In this document: piece after piece, positions 6,845 through 15,701 of the stretch
Position numbering within the stretch: the first letter of the stretch is position 1
How the letters are laid out: every line of letters begins with the position of its first letter
Source of the DNA: an uncultured Chloroflexales bacterium
GTDB taxonomy: Bacteria > Chloroflexota > Chloroflexia > Chloroflexales > Chloroflexaceae
DNA: 64,000 nt
Direction of reading: 5' to 3'
Assembly: GCA_937967405.1 (NCBI GenBank)
Contig: CALCJV010000031.1
Span: 22,523 to 86,522, forward strand
Made by a program: the position numbers and the translations under genes
The notes under the pieces: generated by a model
What the model was told of the DNA's origin: nothing
Seen by the model: only the letters and a program-made list of their open reading frames with translations
The model's database searches: none

Positions 6845-9346
6845 CTACATCTCGCCGTAAATCTCCAAAAGCTCGCGCCATTCGCCCTGAAGCTCATCGC
6901 GGCGGGCGGCATAGAACAGGTGGTCAATGCCGTGTTCATCGCGGTAGACCAGATCAACTTGGCTCCGCATAGGGCGCAGGTAGCCAATGTTGCCCCACCA
7001 GCGCACGCTCATCTCATCGAGCGGCAAATCTTGTAGATACATCCGGGCCGCATACTCGCGCACCGTGCCAGCTTTAATATCTTGCATTCGCCATGGCGCA
7101 CCGCTGCTGTCCCCCGTCCGCAGATCGCGGAACACATAGCGCCACTCGGCGGTATCATCGGGGGCGGCACTCACCACCTCAATCCCAGTGCGCGGGCGGG
7201 GCACGCGGATCATCCCTAGCCAAGCATCTGTGAGCTTACTCTGGGGGACGTGGCGGTACTCTTGATAGTTGTTGCCATCTTTGTCGCGCATGGCCAGATC
7301 AAAAAGCACCTGCCCGTGCTCATCGGTGTAGATACGCCACAGCCCGCCACGCCCACGCCAGCGATACTGGCGTTCGCCCCATGGGGTTGCCAGTTCGGGG
7401 AGCTGGTCGAGTTCATCGAACGTACTCACTGTGCCTGGAATGAAGATCGAGCTAGAATGGTTGCTGTGATCGGTGTGGCTCATTGGGTTGCCATTGCTGT
7501 GGCCATTGCCACCCGTGCTGTGCCCATTACCGCTACCGCTAGCCCCGCCGCCATTGCTGCTGTGTGCGCCGTTGCCCCCATTGCCGGCACTGTCGCTGTG
7601 TTCGACATAGTGGAGTTCTGGCTCGAACTCCTCGGCGGGGCGTTCACTCAGCAAACTGGCCCACTCTTCGCCTAAGCCCCAGTCAGACACGCCATAGAAC
7701 ACACGCTGCACAACCCCGTTGCTATCCCGATGTACTAGATCATACTTCACGCGGTTGCCCTGCCGATAGGCACGCCAGACCCCGAACTGCCCGCGCCAGC
7801 GCACTTGGCTATGCAAGTCTACGCGCTTCTCACGCAAGTCTTCGTGGCGGGCAATGGCATAAGCCCACAATCCTTGAGCCTTGTCGCGGGTCACGCCAGC
7901 TGTTGTGCGGAGATCACGTACTTCGTAATACCACGTATCGCCACGGAGTTGGGCATCCACCACCTCTACGCCACTATGGGGCAGCTCCAATGGCTGGGAT
8001 GTATCCTCAAGCTGCCCATCCTCTGCTAAAGCCCGCCGACAGAGCTGCATCACTTCGGCTCGGGTGGCGGGCACGGTTGCATTGGCACGGCGCACATAAA
8101 TCACGCCATCATTGCCAACGTAGGGCGGCAAGCCGTCTGCCCGCACCTCAACGCGCACAATGTCGCGCCCTTCGTAGTTGAGCAGTTCCAGCGAAATATA
8201 GGGCTGCTGTTCGAGGTTCTCGTGGACACTCTGGCGCAGCAGCTCACTCACCCGATCAGGTCGCTCTACGCCACTCACCTGACCGCCCGGCTCTGAGCCA
8301 ACGATCAGCACCCCGCCGCCTGCATTGGCTAGGGCGGCGATATCCTTCCACAGCTCACGGATCGCTGGTTCCATCAGTGCGCCCGTGCCGACGCTCCGCA
8401 GAATCTGGCGTTCAGAGACGGCTCCAAAGCGCAGGGCATCTACTTCCCAGAGCTTTTGATCACGCTTGGGCACACGCACGCGCTCAAACTCATCGCTCGC
8501 AAACAGATCGCGCAAGGCCTCGAAGCTCGCTTCGGGCAGCAGCATTTCGACATAACGATCTCCAATGCCCTGCCGATGGCTGATGTGTAGCTCACTATCG
8601 GGCAGGCGACGCAGGCGGTGAGCATCGCTGCCTTGAATGCAGAACATGCGCCGCTCATAATGTTCCGTCTTGCCATTGTAGAAGCCGGGCGAGGTAAATT
8701 TATCGTGATCAGTGTAGAAGTTGATAAATTCGAGCGCACTGAGGTGTTGGCTCTGGGTGGCCGCGATACGGGCTTGGCCACTCGTGCCCATCCGCAGGGT
8801 TTCGGTAATCACGCCGTTGGGGCCATTCGCGTGGGCGGCAATGGCTAACCCACCTGCCCGTGCAATGATCTCGTAGGCTTCGGCAACATAGCGAGTATCG
8901 GGGACGCTGCACGCACCTTTCTTCAGCATTTCGGGGGGGACACCAAGCTGCAACAGCGTGGCTTCCATCAGGCTTAGGGGCTGCTGCGGGGCGAAAATCG
9001 CCAAAATGTGTGCGCCATAGTGAGAAGTAAATTCAAATCCGGGTAGCACCGTGATTTTGCTGAGCAGCCGCCGATACTCGGCAAGCCGCGCTGCTTCGGC
9101 ATCCGTCAGCCGCCCTGCTGCTTCGAGGGTTTGCAGAAATTCAATTTCGCGTTGGAACTGCTCATAGCCGTGCACCGTATTATGGTCGGTAAAGGCGATC
9201 AGTTCCAAGCCACGCTGTTCAGCTTCACGGAGAATGTCGAGGTAGGTCACATCGGGTTCGGCATAATCTTCGGAAGCTGGCGTGTGTATGTGCAAATCAA
9301 CTCGTATCCAACGCTGCCCATTGCGTTCTTTGGATGGCATACTCAT
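6845..9346 (-). CDS. PHP-family phosphoesterase fused to AlbA_2/Schlafen-like domain and a duplicated C-terminal module
   Basis: 833 residues. Residues 13-250 are a PHP domain with the metal ligands in place: DLHIHT (17-22), TDHN (53-56), GFEF (103-106), AHAN (171-174) and GSDAH (239-243). This set fits an active phosphoesterase or nuclease of the YciV/TrpH type. Residues 325-430 resemble an AlbA_2 (Schlafen-like) domain (ALANAGGGVLIVG and GVIYVRRANATVPATR), a fold linked to nucleic-acid binding or cleavage. Residues 459-567 and 720-828 are two copies of a roughly 109-residue module (RDLRT, VRWRG or VRWWG, DLVHRD or DLVYRD), with a partial third copy at 655-710. A Gly/Ser/Asn/His linker (585-632) separates them. 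GGAGAA lies 8-10 bases before the ATG. The HerA-type ATPase gene lies just upstream on the same strand. I know of no named family with this full architecture. Confidence 0.8.
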   Translation of the reverse strand: MSMPSKERNGQRWIRVDLHIHTPASEDYAEPDVTYLDILREAEQRGLELIAFTDHNTVHGYEQFQREIEFLQTLEAAGRLTDAEAARLAEYRRLLSKITVLPGFEFTSHYGAHILAIFAPQQPLSLMEATLLQLGVPPEMLKKGACSVPDTRYVAEAYEIIARAGGLAIAAHANGPNGVITETLRMGTSGQARIAATQSQHLSALEFINFYTDHDKFTSPGFYNGKTEHYERRMFCIQGSDAHRLRRLPDSELHISHRQGIGDRYVEMLLPEASFEALRDLFASDEFERVRVPKRDQKLWEVDALRFGAVSERQILRSVGTGALMEPAIRELWKDIAALANAGGGVLIVGSEPGGQVSGVERPDRVSELLRQSVHENLEQQPYISLELLNYEGRDIVRVEVRADGLPPYVGNDGVIYVRRANATVPATRAEVMQLCRRALAEDGQLEDTSQPLELPHSGVEVVDAQLRGDTWYYEVRDLRTTAGVTRDKAQGLWAYAIARHEDLREKRVDLHSQVRWRGQFGVWRAYRQGNRVKYDLVHRDSNGVVQRVFYGVSDWGLGEEWASLLSERPAEEFEPELHYVEHSDSAGNGGNGAHSSNGGGASGSGNGHSTGGNGHSNGNPMSHTDHSNHSSSIFIPGTVSTFDELDQLPELATPWGERQYRWRGRGGLWRIYTDEHGQVLFDLAMRDKDGNNYQEYRHVPQSKLTDAWLGMIRVPRPRTGIEVVSAAPDDTAEWRYVFRDLRTGDSSGAPWRMQDIKAGTVREYAARMYLQDLPLDEMSVRWWGNIGYLRPMRSQVDLVYRDEHGIDHLFYAARRDELQGEWRELLEIYGEM

Positions 9347-9690
9347 ACACGTTGTTCTCCAATTGCATGCAAGCTGGCATTTTCACAATTTCGCTCTCTG
9401 TATTCACTCCACATCCTTGCGATAGAAAAGCATTTGGTTGCATTTCGCGTGGGGTTCGCGTGTCTGCATGGATCACCAGCGTTGCCTCTCTTCTCTCTTG
9501 GCGTTCTCGTTGGGTGCAGTGCAGGTGCTGTATTTCCTTTATCATACCGCAAAGCACGCTGCATGACAACTTGATGCGGCGCACTGAGTAACGTAGATTG
9601 TCTAGAGCCATTATAGCTGATTTTGGGTGATTGTGCCGGATTCTGCAAAGCAATATGGCGCGAGTTGCACAGGCTTTGTCGCAGCACCGC
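9347..9690 (-). other. Intergenic spacer and leader between HerA and PHP genes
   Basis: 344 bases with no convincing gene; the ORFs here lack family features and overlap the flanking genes. It carries a promoter for the PHP gene (9541-9569) and a second TATAAT on the minus strand at 9610-9615. The leader from the first promoter is about 187 bases, which is long for a simple 5' UTR. Confidence 0.5.
9541..9569 (-). promoter_or_regulatory. Promoter for the PHP-AlbA gene
   Basis: The minus strand reads TTGTCA, 17 bases, TATGAT. Transcription would start near 9534. The PHP gene can thus be expressed apart from the HerA gene, though read-through is also possible. Confidence 0.5.
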
Positions 9691-11439
9691 TCAGGAGACG
9701 GTTAGCTCAACGGGGGCGAAGCAGTGTGGGTTGGCGTGCACGAGGTCCATCCCCGAACGAAAACTCTGCAACACGAGGGGCGTGCCGAGCGAGCCGAGCG
9801 CAACGATTGGGCCAGTGATCATGAAGGTGTAACGGCCAGTGCGTTTCGGGTCTGGCAGCGAGCAATAGCGGGTGAACCCTTCGCTGCCCAATTCCGTCTG
9901 GACGTATTCGCGGTCGGCTCCAACTTTGAAGCCCTGCCCAAAGATTTTGACTTGGAGCTGGCGCAGGATCGTCTTGTCGAAATCGTGCAATGTTTGCGTT
10001 ACAAAGAACCAGCCTACGCCGTACTTGCCGGTCATCCGCACGCTCTGGGCCAGCATGGTGCGGGTGCGATTGCCATCGGCGGTATTGTTGGCGTGTTCGC
10101 CGGCAAACAGGTGGGCTTCATCGAGGAGCACCAGCGCGTTGCTGGTTTGCCCGTGCTGGAAGCTCCGGTGGATGACATGGCGCAGGCGGGTGAGGATTTC
10201 ATTCAGCAGGAAGTAGGGCACATCGTGCTGCCCGCCCTCGTGCGCGAAGGAAAGCACCACGACGGCCCGTTCGGTGAGGACTTGCTGGATCAGCGTCGAG
10301 AGGGCGGTGCGGCCATTGTCGGTGCGGAAGGCGTTCAAGGTTTCGGCCCACACCCGCTTCAGGCGTGGCTCATCGAGCTGGTAGCGGGCAAGGACATCGA
10401 GTGCACGTTGCCCTTCGCCGGGCGTAGTGCCGGGCCGCGTGGCATAGATTACATCAGCAAATTTCGCCAGATCGCGCACCAAGCTGGGGAGGTCGCTCAC
10501 GCGCAGATCGCGGATCGGGCGGTGTTTGCCATGATGGTCTTGCAGCTCACTCAGGATCGTTGCCAGCCGTTCGCTGGCTTCGCGTTCTTTGTTGTGGCCC
10601 TTAAAGCCGAGCGTGGCAAAGAAGCTGGCCCGCCGCAGCATCTCGGTGAAGGCTTCCGTGCCTTCGAGGGCAATGTCGTTGGTGGTGGTGACGATGATCT
10701 CGCGGCGGTGGTGCAGTGCACCGAGCATGCGCCGGATGCTGAAATCTACGCGATGATCGCCTGCCGCAAACCGATCCTGCCCAAATTCGCCTTGCGGATC
10801 GAGGATCAGCAAGCCCATGCTCGGATTGGCCGCAAAGCCCGCGAGTAGCTGCGCGGCGAGGATACTTTTGCCACTGCGCGTCTGTCCGAAAATGCCGAGC
10901 ATCACGGCTTCACCGAAGCCACCCTCTTCGGTTTTGCCGAAGTGCCGCAGGGTGAGTGGTACTGGCAAGCCATCTCCCGGCGATTGCCCAGCATAGAAGA
11001 TCCCCGGTTCGGTATGCACCAACTCTTGCAGGGCTTCGGCATCGGCGGGGTAGACGAGCGTGCCACTCGGCGGTGGGATCGAGAGGGTCGTGCGGCGGCG
11101 CACATGGCCCTGATCGTCCAGCAGGAACACACCGAGCGCAGTCAGCTGGGCACTGGTCAAGTCGCTTTCACCACTCAGCGCGGGGATTGCCCCTTGATGT
11201 TTGATCACGGCGCGGATGACGGGGTCTTCGTGCCAGCGATTGCGGGTGACAATGCCACCGAGCTGGCACAGGGCCCGCTTGCGATAGGCTTTGCCATTGA
11301 AGCGTTCAATCACTTCAAAGGTGACCCACGCATGATCGAGGGCCCGATCACGGGCGGTCTCCAGAATATCCACCGTAAAGGTAGTCGTGCTATTGGGCGA
11401 GCCAATCACGGCAATCGGGTAGCGGATAATGGTATCCAT
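9691..11439 (-). CDS. HerA-type hexameric ATPase (DUF87/FtsK-HerA superfamily)
   Basis: 582 residues. Residues 1-150 are a beta-rich N-terminal part in the position of the HAS-barrel of HerA. The ATPase core has Walker A GQTRSGKS (185-192), Walker B ALVLLDEAH (435-443) and the HerA-type arginine region SVRMTGKYGVG (466-476) followed by FFVTQ. HerA proteins form DNA-translocating hexameric rings and usually act with a nuclease: NurA in archaeal repair, SIR2 or DUF4297 proteins in bacterial antiphage systems. No NurA is near. The next gene downstream encodes the PHP-AlbA protein, the obvious nuclease candidate. It has its own promoter at 11512-11540. The pairing as a functional system is inference. 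Confidence 0.85.
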   Translation of the reverse strand: MDTIIRYPIAVIGSPNSTTTFTVDILETARDRALDHAWVTFEVIERFNGKAYRKRALCQLGGIVTRNRWHEDPVIRAVIKHQGAIPALSGESDLTSAQLTALGVFLLDDQGHVRRRTTLSIPPPSGTLVYPADAEALQELVHTEPGIFYAGQSPGDGLPVPLTLRHFGKTEEGGFGEAVMLGIFGQTRSGKSILAAQLLAGFAANPSMGLLILDPQGEFGQDRFAAGDHRVDFSIRRMLGALHHRREIIVTTTNDIALEGTEAFTEMLRRASFFATLGFKGHNKEREASERLATILSELQDHHGKHRPIRDLRVSDLPSLVRDLAKFADVIYATRPGTTPGEGQRALDVLARYQLDEPRLKRVWAETLNAFRTDNGRTALSTLIQQVLTERAVVVLSFAHEGGQHDVPYFLLNEILTRLRHVIHRSFQHGQTSNALVLLDEAHLFAGEHANNTADGNRTRTMLAQSVRMTGKYGVGWFFVTQTLHDFDKTILRQLQVKIFGQGFKVGADREYVQTELGSEGFTRYCSLPDPKRTGRYTFMITGPIVALGSLGTPLVLQSFRSGMDLVHANPHCFAPVELTVS

Positions 11440-11511
11440 CGCCAGCCAGCCTCCATGCTACTTGATCTAGAGGCACCGATGTTTCGCACAAAGATGCCGA
11501 ACACATATGGC

Positions 11512-11540
11512 AGTATAGCATCAGTTTTCCAATTCGGCAA
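11512..11540 (-). promoter_or_regulatory. Promoter for the HerA gene
   Basis: The minus strand reads TTGCCG, 17 bases, TATACT, with TGC directly before TATACT (extended -10). Transcription would start near 11505, giving a leader of about 66 bases. Confidence 0.6.
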
Positions 11541-11781
11541 GTTGTCGTAGGAGCAATATATCTTAGCGGCGCATGAAACCCGACACAGGCAAGGTGGCCA
11601 GCGTAAAACAATATTAGATTGTAGGACATGTGTTTGGGTTTGGAGGGTGATGGGGGGATGAGTGGTGAGCACAGTAGGTTCCATGAACTGGAATGTACCA
11701 ATCTACCCTGCCGCTGCTAGCGACGGTGATACGCCTTGTTGCACTCCCATGCGCTGCGTATCCGCTGCCGTGCCGAGCACA

Positions 11782-11806
11782 AAGGGGTAGCCCATGGCTA
11801 CCCCTT
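11782..11806 (-). terminator. Hairpin behind lpd, probable terminator
   Basis: AAGGGGTAGCC and GGCTACCCCTT are perfect 11-base arms around a 3-base loop. On the minus strand the stem is followed by only a short T run, so it may be a weak intrinsic terminator. Confidence 0.55.
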
Positions 11807-11869
11807 CGCAGTTCAAACTGATCCAGCCTCCTGCTAGACCCACTCGTAGTGACCTGACATACCGTTGCC

Positions 11870-13276
11870 CTAAATATGGATGGCTGCGCCGTGTACCGTC
11901 GCGTGGGCCGCTTCACCAATCGCCTCGTACAGCGTCGGGTGGGCGTGGACGGTGTGCATCATGCTCTCACCGGTGGCCTCGTGCGAGAGGGCGATGCCGC
12001 CTTCGCTGATCATCTCGGTGACGCGGGGGCCAATCATGTGGACACCGAGCACCTCATCGTATTTCGCATCTGCCACAATTTTGATGAAGCCGGTGGTATC
12101 ACCGAGAATGCGGGCTTTGCCATTGGCGGAGAAGGGGAACTTGCCGATCTTGACTTCGTAGCCCTGCTCGCGGGCTTTGGCTTCGGTCAAGCCGACGCTG
12201 GCAATTTCGGGGTAGCAATAGGTGCATGCTGGAATCTTGGTGTAGTTGATCGGTTGGACATGATGCCCAGCTGCATGCTCTACCACCATAATCCCCTCTG
12301 CGCTGGCAACGTGCGCCAGCCATGGGGTCACGATGCAATCGCCAATCGCGTAGATGTTGGGCACGCTGGTGCGGAGGTACTCATCTACCTCGATAAAGCC
12401 GCGCTGATCGAGCGTGATGCCAACTTCCTCTAGCCCAATGCCGCTCGTGTTGGGGGCAATGCCAATGCCGAGCAGCATGCGCTCGACGCTTAGCTCTACG
12501 TCTTGGCCGCTGCTATCGGTTACATGGGCAACCACATGATCGCCCTTGTTCTCAGCTCCGTTCAGCTTTGCGCTCGTCATAATCGTGATTCCACGCTTCT
12601 TGAAAACCTTGGTCAGTTCAGCACTGACTTCCTCGTCTTCGAGCGGGACAATCCGTGGCAGAGCCTCAACAATGGTCACTTCTGAGCCAAACGAGCGGAA
12701 CATCGAAGCAAACTCAACCCCGATGGCTCCGGCCCCCACGACGAGCAGCCGTTTGGGCACTTCAGTCAAGTTGAGCATATCGGTAGAGGAGAGGATGCGC
12801 TCGTGGTCAAACTTGATGTGGGGTAGCTCACGTGGGTGTGCGCCTACGGCGAGGATGATGTTGGTTGCCTCAAGCACCTGCTCACCGCCGCTATTCAGCG
12901 CAACTTTGACGCGGTTGGGGCCGGCGAGAGTGCCCCAGCCCTCGATCACATCAACCTTGTTTTTCTTCATCAAGAAGGCTACGCCCTGCGTACTCTGGCG
13001 CACCACCGTCTGCTTGTGCTTCATTGCACCGCTCAGATCGAACGTCACCTCACCGACAGTCACCCCAAATTTCTGGCTCTCTTTGAGTTCTTCAAGCAAG
13101 TCTGCACTATGCAGCAGGGCTTTGGTGGGGATACAACCAACATTGAGACATACCCCCCCCAAAGCCTGTTTCTCCACTACAGCCGTTTTCAGTCCCAACT
13201 GTCCGGCTCGCACAGCCGCGACATAGCCGCCGGGGCCAGAGCCGATAATAATCACATCGTACCTTGTCTCACTCAC
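11870..13276 (-). CDS. lpdA: Dihydrolipoyl dehydrogenase (E3)
   Basis: 468 residues, the normal length for E3. The FAD-binding motif GSGPGGYVAAVRAGQLG is at the N-terminus, followed by the redox-active disulfide GGVCLNVGCIPTK and a second nucleotide-binding motif VGAGAIGVEFA. The C-terminus has the catalytic pair region HAHPTLYEAIGE. It reoxidises dihydrolipoamide with NAD in the pyruvate, 2-oxoglutarate or branched-chain dehydrogenase complexes or in glycine cleavage. No E1 or E2 gene is adjacent, so which complex it serves cannot be told here. An extended -10 promoter lies at 13377-13385. Confidence 0.95.
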   Translation of the reverse strand: MSETRYDVIIIGSGPGGYVAAVRAGQLGLKTAVVEKQALGGVCLNVGCIPTKALLHSADLLEELKESQKFGVTVGEVTFDLSGAMKHKQTVVRQSTQGVAFLMKKNKVDVIEGWGTLAGPNRVKVALNSGGEQVLEATNIILAVGAHPRELPHIKFDHERILSSTDMLNLTEVPKRLLVVGAGAIGVEFASMFRSFGSEVTIVEALPRIVPLEDEEVSAELTKVFKKRGITIMTSAKLNGAENKGDHVVAHVTDSSGQDVELSVERMLLGIGIAPNTSGIGLEEVGITLDQRGFIEVDEYLRTSVPNIYAIGDCIVTPWLAHVASAEGIMVVEHAAGHHVQPINYTKIPACTYCYPEIASVGLTEAKAREQGYEVKIGKFPFSANGKARILGDTTGFIKIVADAKYDEVLGVHMIGPRVTEMISEGGIALSHEATGESMMHTVHAHPTLYEAIGEAAHATVHGAAIHI

Positions 13277-13376
13277 ACGCTTGTCCTTTCAAGGCTGTTG
13301 ATCGCGCCATCAGTGATGCAATCTGGATCAGCCGCCGCACCTGTGCATACGGCGGGTTCCTCGCAAATTCTACCAT

Positions 13377-13385
13377 ACCTGATGG
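13377..13385 (-). promoter_or_regulatory. Extended -10 promoter for lpd
   Basis: TG-G-TAGAAT on the minus strand, about 100 bases upstream of the lpd start. No convincing -35. Confidence 0.4.
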
Positions 13386-13420
13386 ACTATGGCGGAGAGT
13401 CGTTCCAAGCTCCCCTCGCG

Positions 13421-14806
13421 CTACCCGATCAGAATCTGCTCCTCTGGGTATTCGTAGAGCTGCTTGTGGCGTAGCTGAGCTAGCCCGAGAATGATCGTGA
13501 GTGCGCCGAGGCGGCCCCAGAACATCATGACCATAATCACCAGTTGCCCGAAGGTATTTAGCTCACTCGTGAAGGCCAGCGATAGTCCGCACGTCGCAAA
13601 AGCAGAGACCACTTCAAACACTACCAGATCAAGCGGTGCCGTTGGGTTAGTCATGAGGATCAGCCACGTTGCCAGCAGCACCGCAAATAGGGCAATCGTC
13701 AGCACGGCAGAGGCTTTCCGCACCATATCGGAGGCAATCTTGCGCCCGCCGATCTGGGCCGTCGGCAAGCCCTGCGCGTAAGCCCACAGGGCTAGGGTCA
13801 GCACCACGAACGTGCCAGTGGTAATTCCGCCGCCCATCGAGGCGGGGGCCGCGCCGATGAACATGAGGGTCACGATGACCAGTTCGGAAGCAGGCGAGAT
13901 TGCATCGAGCGGCTGAATACCGGCGAAGCCTGCTGTGCGCGTGGAGATTGCTTGGAAGAAGGCGAGCAACAGCTGCCGATACCACGGCTCGGCGTGTAAG
14001 ATGCGCCCCTCACCCTGCTCGGCAAGGAAGATCGCCAAGCCACCCGCGCAGTTCAGCGATACCACCACCATCAAAGTCAGGCGGGTGTGCAGGCTGATCC
14101 GCCGTCCGGTGTGGTAAGTCAGCAGATCGCCGAGCACGGGAATGCCCAAGCCACCGATGAAGATCAATGCGGCAAGCAGGGTAAGCGTCAAGTTATCGTT
14201 GGGGATGCCCTGTGGATATTCAGGCAGCCCACTGAAGAGATCGAAGCCCGCATTGCAGAAGGCTGAGACGGCATGGAAGATGGCATAGAAGATGGCCTGT
14301 TGGGGGCCCAGCGCAGTGCGCCAGTGGAGCCATAGCAGCAACGCGCCAATGCCTTCAATCGCCAGCACGGTTAGCATCACTTGGCGCGTCAGGGTCAAGA
14401 TTGCGCCGGGCATAATCAAGCCCAGCGAGTCGCTCAGGGCGAGCCGTTGCGGCAGCGAGATGCGCCGCCCGAGAATCCAGAAAGCAACCGTCGCCGTGAC
14501 CATAAAGCCGACTCCGCCAAGCTGGATCAGCAGGAGCAGGAGGATCTGCCCAAACAGGGTCAGGTCAGTGGCTGGGGTGATGATTGAAAGCCCAGTGACA
14601 CTCAGGGCCGAGGTTGCCGTAAATGCGGCCTGCATGGGGGTGAGCCGTTCGTTAGTACTTACGCCCGGTAGCAACAGCAGCAGCGTGCCAATGCCAACCA
14701 TTAGAATTAGCCCACCAATAATGCGTAGGGGAGCTGGGATGGGGCGACGGAAGGTATGGGGGCGCGTGTTGCTACGGGAGAGCAGGGGCCGTTCGGGAGG
14801 TGTCAT
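13421..14806 (-). CDS. Potassium uptake channel subunit, TrkH/KtrB family
   Basis: 461 residues, hydrophobic through most of its length. The four selectivity-loop repeats of the TrkH/KtrB family can be seen: SALSVTGLSI, SAFCNAGFDL, STRTAGFAGI and SAFATCGLSL, each with its central glycine. It is an inner-membrane K+ (or Na+-coupled K+) translocating subunit. The gene starts 9 bases after the stop of the RCK gating subunit gene, so the pair is an operon. The length and the single RCK domain in its partner fit Ktr better than proteobacterial Trk. Confidence 0.93.
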   Translation of the reverse strand: MTPPERPLLSRSNTRPHTFRRPIPAPLRIIGGLILMVGIGTLLLLLPGVSTNERLTPMQAAFTATSALSVTGLSIITPATDLTLFGQILLLLLIQLGGVGFMVTATVAFWILGRRISLPQRLALSDSLGLIMPGAILTLTRQVMLTVLAIEGIGALLLWLHWRTALGPQQAIFYAIFHAVSAFCNAGFDLFSGLPEYPQGIPNDNLTLTLLAALIFIGGLGIPVLGDLLTYHTGRRISLHTRLTLMVVVSLNCAGGLAIFLAEQGEGRILHAEPWYRQLLLAFFQAISTRTAGFAGIQPLDAISPASELVIVTLMFIGAAPASMGGGITTGTFVVLTLALWAYAQGLPTAQIGGRKIASDMVRKASAVLTIALFAVLLATWLILMTNPTAPLDLVVFEVVSAFATCGLSLAFTSELNTFGQLVIMVMMFWGRLGALTIILGLAQLRHKQLYEYPEEQILIG

Positions 14807-14815
14807 AGTGTGTCT

Positions 14816-15487
14816 CTAGGTCGTCTCACTGAGTTTGCCAATATCTTCGTTCGTGCCGATGACTACGAGCAAGTCGTCTTCTTGAAAGACATAATCAGTC
14901 GCGGGCAGGACCACTAGCGTCTTGCCCCGCTTAACTACTAGCAGCGTTACGCCGTAGCGGCGGCGCAAGTCGGATTCGAGCAGGGTCTCGCCGATCATCG
15001 TTTTGGGCACGCGGATCTCCGTGATGCTGATGCCCGGCTCTAGCTCAATCTGATCGAGGAAGTTGGGGCCGGTGAGGACATACGCAAGGCGTTGCCCCGC
15101 TTCATGTTCGGGGAGGACAACGTGATCGGCCCCGACCCGCAGCAGAATGTCGCGCTGCCGTTCGGTGCGGGCTTTGCAGACCACGCGGCGAACCCCCAAA
15201 CTTTTGGAAGCGACGGTTGCCATAATGTTGCACTCGAAGTTCTCCCCAATCGCCACGATCACCGTATCAAATGAGCCAATGTCAACTGCCCGCAACGCAT
15301 TCTCATCGGTTGCATCAAGCGCGACCACCTGCGTGATTACATCGGCGGCGTGCTGAATAATGTCACGCTCACGGTCTATGCCGAGCACATAGTAGCCGCG
15401 CTCAACGAGGGTAGTGGCGAGGCTCAAGCCAAACCGCCCCAAGCCAATTACTGCGAATTCTTGTTGTCGTCCATTCTGGCGTGCCAT
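14816..15487 (-). CDS. Potassium uptake regulatory subunit, TrkA/KtrA family (RCK)
   Basis: 223 residues. An RCK_N Rossmann domain (residues 10-130) has the dinucleotide motif GLGRFGLSLA and the acidic ribose-binding residue in GIDRERD. An RCK_C (TrkA_C) domain follows at roughly 140-220. Octameric rings of such subunits bind ATP/ADP or NAD and c-di-AMP-type ligands and gate the membrane subunit encoded next. It is first in a two-gene operon, with a promoter at 15528-15556 in the divergent spacer shared with the ATP-grasp gene. Confidence 0.93.
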   Translation of the reverse strand: MARQNGRQQEFAVIGLGRFGLSLATTLVERGYYVLGIDRERDIIQHAADVITQVVALDATDENALRAVDIGSFDTVIVAIGENFECNIMATVASKSLGVRRVVCKARTERQRDILLRVGADHVVLPEHEAGQRLAYVLTGPNFLDQIELEPGISITEIRVPKTMIGETLLESDLRRRYGVTLLVVKRGKTLVVLPATDYVFQEDDLLVVIGTNEDIGKLSETT

Positions 15488-15527
15488 GAGTGCCTCTTGT
15501 TGTATTGGTATTGTTCGGACAATCCAT

Positions 15528-15556
15528 ATTGTAGCCGATCTAGTCTAGTGACTCAA
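15528..15556 (-). promoter_or_regulatory. Promoter for the ktr operon
   Basis: The minus strand reads TTGAGT, 17 bases, TACAAT. The leader would be about 35 bases. Confidence 0.5.
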
Positions 15557-15580
15557 TCCAATCTTGATCAGGACGGTCTA

Positions 15581-15589
15581 TGTTATAAT
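15581..15589 (+). promoter_or_regulatory. Extended -10 promoter for the ATP-grasp cluster
   Basis: TG-T-TATAAT on the plus strand, with TTGATC upstream at a non-standard spacing. Transcription would start near 15596, about 105 bases before the GTG start of the ATP-grasp gene. Confidence 0.45.
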
Positions 15590-15701
15590 ATACACAAGCA
15601 TTTCTAAGTCCGCAGAAATGTTTTGTTTGCCGAAACCGCCCTACCCTACACCGCCTCATCGCATTGGGTAGTTGCCGCTTTGAATAAAGATAGTACACGC
15701 T

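Larger units (their letters stand above)
11440..11869. other. Intergenic region between lpd and the HerA gene
   Basis: 430 bases with no credible gene. It holds the HerA promoter (11512-11540), a weak TACAAT on the minus strand at 11618-11623, and the terminator-like hairpin behind lpd (11782-11806). The rest shows no repeat or RNA gene that I recognise. Confidence 0.6.

Noticed and set aside
9297-9653. 118-residue minus-strand ORF in the spacer before the PHP gene
   Set aside because: Overlaps the PHP start region and contains the predicted promoter; no family features.
9724-10848. 374-residue plus-strand ORF opposite the HerA gene
   Set aside because: Frame shadow of a high-GC coding gene; the opposite strand has intact Walker motifs.
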